Shown here in pieces: positions 15,867 through 20,049 of a stretch of DNA of 20,049 nt. The DNA lies in assembly GCA_014376885.1 (NCBI GenBank), contig JACMQR010000064.1:1-20049 (forward strand). The letters run 5' to 3'. Both the position numbers and the translations under genes were made by a program. The stretch comes from Polaromonas sp. (GTDB lineage Bacteria > Pseudomonadota > Gammaproteobacteria > Burkholderiales > Burkholderiaceae_C). The notes under the pieces are model-generated. The model saw nothing but the letters and a program-made list of their open reading frames with translations. It was not told the origin of the DNA and searched no databases. How positions within the stretch are numbered: the first letter of the stretch is position 1; each line of letters opens with the position of its first letter.

Positions 15867-16552
15867 GCAGCCGCCTCGCCGCCCAAGCCGGATTCAGGAA
15901 ACACGTTGAGCAAAGTGGCGCCAAATCCGCCAACTGCGCGAAAATCTTTGCGGGCGCTGGTCACGACGCGTGGCGCGGCCGACCAGGCAATCAGGGCGCC
16001 GCAGGCTTGCAGCGCATGCACCAGCGCCACGTCTTCGCTGCAGGCCAGTGGCGGAAAGCCGCCTGCATCGCGGTAAGCCTGGGCGCTGACGCCCAGGTTG
16101 GCCCCGTGGATATGCCGGTGACCATGCGCATCGTTGTAAGTGGTCTTGAAATGCATCGCCAGTTGCGGCGAATGCCCGCTCCAGTCGTTGACCGCTACCG
16201 TGCCGCAAACTGCATCGCTGCACTGCTCAAGTTGATCCGCCAGCCAATCGGGCGAAACCAGCGTGTCCGCGTCGGTGAATGCCAGCCAGCGCGCGCCCAT
16301 GTCCAGGCAGCGTTGTGCGCCAGTTGCGCGGGCAATGCCAACGTTGCGCGCCTGCACGTGGAGTGTTTGAACACCATGGGCGGCGGCAATATTTGCGCTG
16401 CCATCGGTGCAACTGTCGAGCACGACCAGGGTATGCACGATTTCGCTGTCAAGCTTGGGCGACGCCGCCGCCGCAGCGACAGCCTGCAAGCAACTGGCCA
16501 GCCACGCCTCTTCGTTGTGAACGGGTATGACTATGCCCAGCATGACCGGCAT
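15857..16552 (-). CDS. GT2 family glycosyltransferase
   Basis: Small 231-aa GT-A fold glycosyltransferase. GIVIPVHNEEAWLASCL at the N-terminus, VVLDSCTDGS (44-52), the metal-binding DAD motif in AFTDADTLVSPDW (94-96) and CSEDVALVHAL (SED at 172-174) are standard GT2 elements. There is no transmembrane helix, so it is a soluble or peripheral enzyme rather than a processive synthase such as NodC. It is the first gene of the four-gene operon. ATG at 16552 and ATG at 16543 (three codons later) are both possible and neither has a strong ribosome-binding site. The only promoter hint is a TTTAAT hexamer about 31 nt upstream without a -35 partner. Donor and acceptor are unknown. Confidence 0.9.
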   Translation of the reverse strand: MPVMLGIVIPVHNEEAWLASCLQAVAAAAASPKLDSEIVHTLVVLDSCTDGSANIAAAHGVQTLHVQARNVGIARATGAQRCLDMGARWLAFTDADTLVSPDWLADQLEQCSDAVCGTVAVNDWSGHSPQLAMHFKTTYNDAHGHRHIHGANLGVSAQAYRDAGGFPPLACSEDVALVHALQACGALIAWSAAPRVVTSARKDFRAVGGFGATLLNVFPESGLGGEAAACL

Positions 16553-17072
16553 GCACGATCAAGCGTGGCGTTGCAATGGAACATTAAATCGTTATGAATC
16601 GGATGAATGCGGGCTGCCGGGTGCAGCCGCTTTCCATCCAGGCCAGAGGCAAGAAGGTGAATCATCAAGTTGTCCGGGTAGAAAAACTTATAAAAACTAA
16701 AGCAGGGAACGTTGAAAATTGCCTTCAAGACTAATGTGCCGGTTTGTGTGGGCAGGTAAGAATCCACCATTTCTGGCGGTAAGCGCCTGCAACGAAGCTG
16801 CTGAGGGTTTGGGCTAGCCGGAGTAGGTCTTGCCGCCAGGGTGAGGACGGTTCTACTGAATAACTGTCAATGGCTTGGCCAATGAAGAATTACATTCAAG
16901 TGCGGTTTTGGAGCTTGAAAATCAGCAAACACGGGTGTGCCTGACAGTGCGTCATGCTGCCAAGTGAAATCTCAAAAGCGGTGGCTGTGCTCGCCCGTGT
17001 GTCCACCAGCAGCAGATTGAAAACCCGGGCTTTTCAGTCTGTTGCCTGGAGGCCGCTGTGCACCCGGTATTT

Positions 17073-17126
17073 TGTCCGTTTGAATAGGGACCAGACCCGA
17101 AATTCAGGTGCAGTCAAATTTGGACA
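17073..17126. repeat. Nested imperfect inverted repeat, possible extragenic element or relic
   Basis: Successive blocks pair across 54 nt: TGTCC (17073-17077) with GGACA (17122-17126), TTTGA (17079-17083) with TCAAA (17114-17118), and GGG (17087-17089) with CCC (17096-17098). The arms are separated by small unpaired pieces. The central GGGACCAGACCC is similar to motifs I recall from extragenic repeat relics, but this is only an impression. Confidence 0.35.
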
Positions 17127-17174
17127 GCCTCCAGCCCAAGCCTGTATTCCCTGAAAAGACGTTTTTATGGAAAT

Positions 17175-17195
17175 GCCTGCCATGGCAATGCAGGC
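17175..17195 (-). terminator. Possible weak terminator hairpin after the CAP lipoprotein gene
   Basis: GCCTGC (17175-17180) and GCAGGC (17190-17195) form a 6-bp stem with a 9-nt loop, starting nine nt beyond the stop of the leftward lipoprotein gene. The sequence after it on the minus strand is ATTTCCAT, only loosely T-rich. Confidence 0.4.
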
Positions 17196-17203
17196 CAGGG
17201 GCT

Positions 17204-18280
17204 TCAGCCGCCACTGCCGGTTGAAAAGGTGAAATTTCGACTGAAAGACGTGCCATTGTTGGTGCCACTGAGCATCACGGTATAACCCGTCTCCGATAGC
17301 AAGGGCGCGTCCGGTACGACATAGGCCTGGTGTGGCCCGAAGCAGCCAGTCAAGCATGGCCCGTACGGGTCGTTGGCTGAAGTGATTGGAGCCCTCAATG
17401 CCACGGCCTCGCCAGTGGCCGCCCGGAACATGGCTGCGCTGGTAATGGCCAGTCGATTTCCTTCCCGCACCGCGATGTACACGGTAGAGCCCAGCGGTTT
17501 CGTGCGCAGGTCGCGGCCTGGTACCGGATTGGGGGTTTCATTGCTCAGCTGCGGGTTCACGCTGCCCGTGCCTTCGCAGGGATAGGTTTGCACGTCATTG
17601 CTGCCCAGTCTTTGCGGGCCGGCGCTGGCGGTGTAGGCTGCGTTGATCTGCACAAAAACACCGGGTTGGCCCTTGCCGGTGTCGTCCCTGGAACGCACCG
17701 CCACGCCGACATCGCGGTAGCCGCTCATCAGCCCGTTGAGGTGGTAGGGCGCATTCAACAGCGCGCGAATTCCCAGCACGCCGATGCCGCGCTTGGGCAA
17801 CGATGCGTTGCTGGAAGTGAAAAAAGCGAATTCGTCGGTCACGCCACCCAGGTCGGTGTAGCCCTGCGCCCGCACGCGGGCGGCCGGGTCGGTGCCGGTG
17901 AAGCCTTCCGGAAACCGGTTGGCGTCTTCCAGGTGCGAATTCAGGCTGTTGATGATCAGGTAGTCGGCATGCGCGCGCGCTGCCCTGTCGAGCGATATGT
18001 TGGACGCCAGCAGCCCGAAACCGCAGCGCTCCCGCTCGGCATTAAGCAACTGATAGGCCGACAATTCTTCGCTGTTTGGCGGATAGTTGGTCGGCGTGGC
18101 CACCGTGGACACGATGGAGGGATTGGGCGACGCAGGTTGCGCGGCGGGTGGCGGCAATGTTGTATTGCCGTCGCTGCCACCGCCACAGGCCGATAGCAAT
18201 GCCGTCAGTGCGAGCACAGGCGCCAGCCGGGCAGAGGTGGCGACGCATGGCGATCCGAAATTGAAAAAGTGTGTATTCAT
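17204..18280 (-). CDS. CAP (SCP/PR1) domain lipoprotein
   Basis: A 358-aa predicted lipoprotein. Residues 1-32 form a signal peptide with hydrophobic core LAPVLALTALLSAC; the lipobox LSAC places the lipidated Cys at 32. A Pro/Ser/Thr-rich linker (about 33-70) follows. The CAP domain spans about 72-220: LSAYQLLNAERERCGFGLL, SLDRAARAHADYL, SLNSHLED, FTGTDPAARVRAQGY and GYRDVGVAV. The His and Glu residues that line the CAP cavity are plausibly the two in ARAHADYL and NSHLED and the Glu of TDEFAFF. The last 100 residues are beta-rich, may form an Ig-like domain and contain a CLTGC pair. Bacterial CAP proteins are extracytoplasmic with poorly known function. The ATG at 18280 was chosen because it starts the signal peptide; CGGA lies just upstream. 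It is probably monocistronic. Confidence 0.88.
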   Translation of the reverse strand: MNTHFFNFGSPCVATSARLAPVLALTALLSACGGGSDGNTTLPPPAAQPASPNPSIVSTVATPTNYPPNSEELSAYQLLNAERERCGFGLLASNISLDRAARAHADYLIINSLNSHLEDANRFPEGFTGTDPAARVRAQGYTDLGGVTDEFAFFTSSNASLPKRGIGVLGIRALLNAPYHLNGLMSGYRDVGVAVRSRDDTGKGQPGVFVQINAAYTASAGPQRLGSNDVQTYPCEGTGSVNPQLSNETPNPVPGRDLRTKPLGSTVYIAVREGNRLAITSAAMFRAATGEAVALRAPITSANDPYGPCLTGCFGPHQAYVVPDAPLLSETGYTVMLSGTNNGTSFSRNFTFSTGSGG

Positions 18281-18346
18281 AAATTCCGGATAAGTAACAA
18301 ACAACGACGAAGAAAAAAGCATCATCGGCAGTGATTCGACACGATA

Positions 18347-18368
18347 AGCGTGAATTGGTCCACACGCT
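18347..18368. promoter_or_regulatory. Dyad AGCGTG/CACGCT upstream of the CAP lipoprotein gene
   Basis: AGCGTG (18347-18352) and CACGCT (18363-18368) form a 6-bp dyad with 10-nt spacing, a layout common for operators. A related direct repeat, GATAAGCGT (18343-18351) and TGTAAGCGT (18368-18376), overlaps it. It is 67-88 nt upstream of the leftward CAP gene. No promoter hexamers could be paired with confidence. Confidence 0.28.
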
Positions 18369-18383
18369 GTAAGCGTTTGTCTC

Positions 18384-18443
18384 TTACTGCTATAAATTTA
18401 ATAGCAGAAACTACTTGTCCAATAAGCGCAAATGGCCTTTTTT
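18384..18443. repeat. Extragenic palindrome, GCTATT/AATAGC family copy 3
   Basis: CTGCTAT (18387-18393) and ATAGCAG (18401-18407) form a dyad around AAATTTA. It continues rightward through CTTGTCCAATAAGCGCAAA and GGCCTTTTTT. The core matches copies 1 and 2, and the right-hand tail resembles the longer form of intergenic repeats I recall from Comamonadaceae genomes. It lies between the CAP lipoprotein gene and cbpM and may also end the cbpA-cbpM transcript. Confidence 0.6.
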
Positions 18444-18541
18444 CTATAAAAAGTGTCATGCCATTTCGGGCTGGCTCGATTGATTCCGGGTGTCCGGGCT
18501 GAGAGCGACAGGAATTTATCTGGTGAATCCCGCGCTGCCGG

Positions 18542-18868
18542 TCAGCGGCCGCTGGCTTCGAGCCGCAGCACGCGGGCGCGCAGCGTGTCCAGTTCTTCCA
18601 GCAGTTCCAGCGCCAGCGCCGCACCGGCCAGGTTCACGCCCAGGTCGCTTTCAAGCCGCAGCGCCACGCGGGCGCGCTGCACGTGCACGCCGGTGAAGCG
18701 CCATTCGCCGGGCGCGTTGTGGGCCGGCGTCAGCAAACCTTCGTCCACCAGTTCGACAATGCGCTCGGTCTGCGCGGCGCAGGCGCGGCACAGCTCATCC
18801 AGGCTCAATTCGGTCTGGTCTTCGAGGATCAGTCCGGTGACGTGTACAAGTTGGAAGTCGGTGGTCAT
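18542..18868 (-). CDS. cbpM: Chaperone modulator CbpM
   Basis: Small 108-aa MerR-like protein that binds the J domain of CbpA and blocks its co-chaperone activity. The sequence follows the CbpM pattern: LSLDELCRACAAQTERIVEL and VDEGLLTPA (helix-turn-helix-like), a WRFTGVHVQRARVALRL segment, and a leucine-rich C-terminal helix (ALALELLEELDTLRARVLRL). E. coli CbpM has 101 aa. The ATG at 18868 overlaps the cbpA stop as ATGA, so the inhibitor is made by coupled translation after its target. The frame is open further right inside cbpA, but those residues are not CbpM-like. Confidence 0.92.
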   Translation of the reverse strand: MTTDFQLVHVTGLILEDQTELSLDELCRACAAQTERIVELVDEGLLTPAHNAPGEWRFTGVHVQRARVALRLESDLGVNLAGAALALELLEELDTLRARVLRLEASGR

Positions 18869-19857
18869 GGCTGGCCTTCCAGTTTGGCTCTGGGTTTGAA
18901 CGTGTTGAACTGCCTGGCCATGCTTTCGTAAAAGGCCTTGTTGCTGTCGCTGTCTGCGGCCGGCACGGAAATTTGCAGTACGAAGTAAAAATCGCCCGGC
19001 GTGCTGCCCGGCAGGCCGCGTCCCTTGACGCGCAGCTTGCGTCCGGCCGCCGAGCCGGGCGGCACCGTGACCTCGACGCGCCCGGTGGGCGTGGGCGCTT
19101 GCACATCGGCACCCAGTGCGGCTTCCCAAGGCGCCACGGGCAGGTCCAGGTAAACATCGCGCAGTTCCACGCGGAACAGCGGGTGTGGGTTGAATTCCAC
19201 GTCAAGGTACAGGTCGCCCGCACTGCCGCCGCCAACGCCGGGCGCGCCCTGGCCGCTCAGGCGGATATGCTGCCCGGCGCGAATGCCCTTGGGCACGCTG
19301 AAGCTGATCTGGTGCTCACGCGGAACGACATGGCCCTGATCGTCCATCTCGGGCACGCGCAGGCTGATGGTTCGGGTGGCGCCGCTGTAGGCGTCTTCCA
19401 GGTCAATGAGGATCTTGGCATGGCGGTCTTTGCCAGCGGCGCTGTAGCGGGCGCGCTGGCCGCCGGCGCCCGCGCGTGAACTTCCGGGGTTGCCGTCGGT
19501 GGCAAACCCCTGGCGGAACAGCGACTCGAAAAAGTCGCTGTAGTCGCCGTTGCCCTCCGGAAAACCCCGCGGTGCACTGCGGCCGGCATGTTCGGCGCCG
19601 GCGTTCCAGCCGGGCGGTGGACGAAAGTCCTGGCCTTCTTTCCAGTGTTGGCCCAGCTGGTCGTAGGCGGTACGTTTTTCCGGGTCTTTCAGCACCTCGT
19701 AGGCTTCGCCCAGCTGCTTGAAGCGTGCGTCGGCATCTTTTTCCTTGCTGACATCGGGATGGTATTTGCGTGACAGCTTGCGGTAGGCGCGTTTGATCTC
19801 GTCAGGCGCGGCATCACGGGCCAGGCCCATGACGGTGTAGTAATCCTTGAATTCCAT
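18865..19857 (-). CDS. cbpA: DnaJ-class co-chaperone CbpA
   Basis: J-protein that stimulates DnaK ATPase; in E. coli it also binds curved DNA in stationary phase. The 330-aa product has an N-terminal J domain with HPD at residues 33-35 (RKYHPDVS) and EAYEVLKDPEKRTAYDQLG, a Gly-rich linker (about 75-150), then two beta-rich substrate-binding domains (RHAKILIDLEDAYSGATRTI, PKGIRAGQHIRLSGQG, GDLYLDVEFNPHPLFR, LRVKGRGLPG). It lacks the Cys-rich zinc domain of DnaJ, which identifies the CbpA class. I chose ATG at 19857 (MEFKDYYTVMGL) with AAGG five nt upstream; ATG at 19887 would add ten residues. E. coli CbpA has 306 aa. cbpM follows with a 4-nt overlap. Confidence 0.94.
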   Translation of the reverse strand: MEFKDYYTVMGLARDAAPDEIKRAYRKLSRKYHPDVSKEKDADARFKQLGEAYEVLKDPEKRTAYDQLGQHWKEGQDFRPPPGWNAGAEHAGRSAPRGFPEGNGDYSDFFESLFRQGFATDGNPGSSRAGAGGQRARYSAAGKDRHAKILIDLEDAYSGATRTISLRVPEMDDQGHVVPREHQISFSVPKGIRAGQHIRLSGQGAPGVGGGSAGDLYLDVEFNPHPLFRVELRDVYLDLPVAPWEAALGADVQAPTPTGRVEVTVPPGSAAGRKLRVKGRGLPGSTPGDFYFVLQISVPAADSDSNKAFYESMARQFNTFKPRAKLEGQP

Positions 19858-19913
19858 GAAGGCCTTCTTAGTGCAGATGCGACCCATGGCGGGCCATCAG
19901 CCACCTTAGCGCA

Positions 19914-19928
19914 AAACCGCGCCGGTTT
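19914..19928. promoter_or_regulatory. Perfect dyad AAACCG-CGC-CGGTTT upstream of cbpA
   Basis: AAACCG (19914-19919) and CGGTTT (19923-19928) are exact reverse complements with a 3-nt centre, 57 nt before the cbpA start. On the minus strand the right arm continues into TTTTG, so it could be a weak terminator for the gene upstream. CTTGATA (19945-19939, minus) resembles a sigma-32 -35 element, but no matching CCCCAT-like element follows. Confidence 0.35.
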
Positions 19929-19973
19929 CACTGTCCTGTATCAAGCCGCTGTGTAAGCCATGGGCTCGCCCGG

Positions 19974-20049
19974 CTATTTCACCGGAATCGGTGTCGTGAC
20001 CGGCACCGAAACAGCGGTCACGCTGTTTTGCGGCGAGCCTTCGATCAAC
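19974..20049 (-). CDS. C-terminal end of an unidentified protein (partial, 5' part outside window)
   Basis: A leftward frame enters from the right edge and ends at TAG (19976-19974), giving 24 residues that finish SVTAVSVPVTTPIPVK. The composition, rich in Val, Thr and Pro, would fit an exported or beta-rich protein, but I do not recognise it. It would lie 116 nt upstream of cbpA on the same strand. The opposite strand is also open here from an ATG at 19960, so the assignment is uncertain. Confidence 0.4.
   Translation of the reverse strand, partial: LIEGSPQNSVTAVSVPVTTPIPVK

Larger units (their letters stand above)
16553..17203. other. 651-nt intergenic region without a supported gene
   Basis: No frame here has recognisable protein similarity; a short leftward frame (16531-16770) overlaps the glycosyltransferase gene and looks accidental. 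The region is less G+C-rich than its neighbours. It holds a 6-bp hairpin (GGCTGC 16612-16617 / GCAGCC 16623-16628), a nested dyad at 17073-17126 and a hairpin just after the CAP lipoprotein gene at 17175-17195. The promoter of the four-gene operon must lie here unless it is read from the right. Confidence 0.6.

Noticed and set aside
13430..16552. Calling the operon a Nod-factor (nod) cluster
   Set aside because: There is no NodC-like processive synthase, NodA acyltransferase, NodB polysaccharide-deacetylase fold or nod box; only the methyltransferase resembles a Nod enzyme.
16531..16770. 79-codon minus-strand frame upstream of the glycosyltransferase
   Set aside because: It overlaps the glycosyltransferase start in another frame, with no family similarity and no ribosome-binding site.
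16865..16870. Perfect TTGACA on the minus strand in the intergenic region
   Set aside because: No -10-like hexamer lies 16-18 nt downstream, so it is not supported as a promoter.

Overview
The window looks like a chromosomal segment of a betaproteobacterium, most likely Burkholderiales/Comamonadaceae (Polaromonas- or Rhodoferax-like). The evidence is a mostly high G+C with strong G/C third positions, close protein similarity to that group as I remember it, and the gene order peroxiredoxin / Mth938 / alanine aminotransferase / hom / thrC / molybdenum cofactor genes / clpB. The genus is an inference. No tRNA, rRNA, CRISPR array, transposase or phage gene was seen.

Left part (1-2812, minus strand): a nearly complete PIN-PhoH ATPase gene (PhoH2 type) cut by the window edge, a strong intrinsic terminator, a Bcp/PrxQ-type peroxiredoxin and a small Mth938-domain protein. 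The first two genes are visibly richer in A/T than the rest.

Middle (3009-12510, plus strand): alaA-hom-thrC for alanine, homoserine and threonine synthesis. Then mobB-moeA-moaD-moaE, which cover sulfur carrier, dithiolene formation, molybdenum insertion and nucleotide-attachment support in molybdenum cofactor synthesis. Then clpB, preceded by a good heat-shock (sigma-32) promoter match and a perfect FNR/CRP-type dyad, and followed by a 19-bp perfect inverted repeat that can end transcription from both sides.

Right part (12622-20049, all minus strand): a zeta-like glutathione transferase, then a tight four-gene operon with every junction overlapping, transcribed in the order GT2 glycosyltransferase, acyl-CoA-dehydrogenase-fold flavoprotein, PIG-L deacetylase, NodS-like methyltransferase. 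Next come a CAP-domain lipoprotein and the cbpA-cbpM co-chaperone pair, and a tail of an unidentified gene reaches the right edge. The four-gene operon looks like a small pathway that builds and tailors a sugar-containing molecule. I know of no assigned product for this combination, and it is the best candidate here for an undescribed system.

Between genes, three copies of a short palindrome built on GCTATT/AATAGC (7128, 12513, 18387) point to a dispersed repeat family. Several other dyads sit at positions where operators or terminators would be expected.
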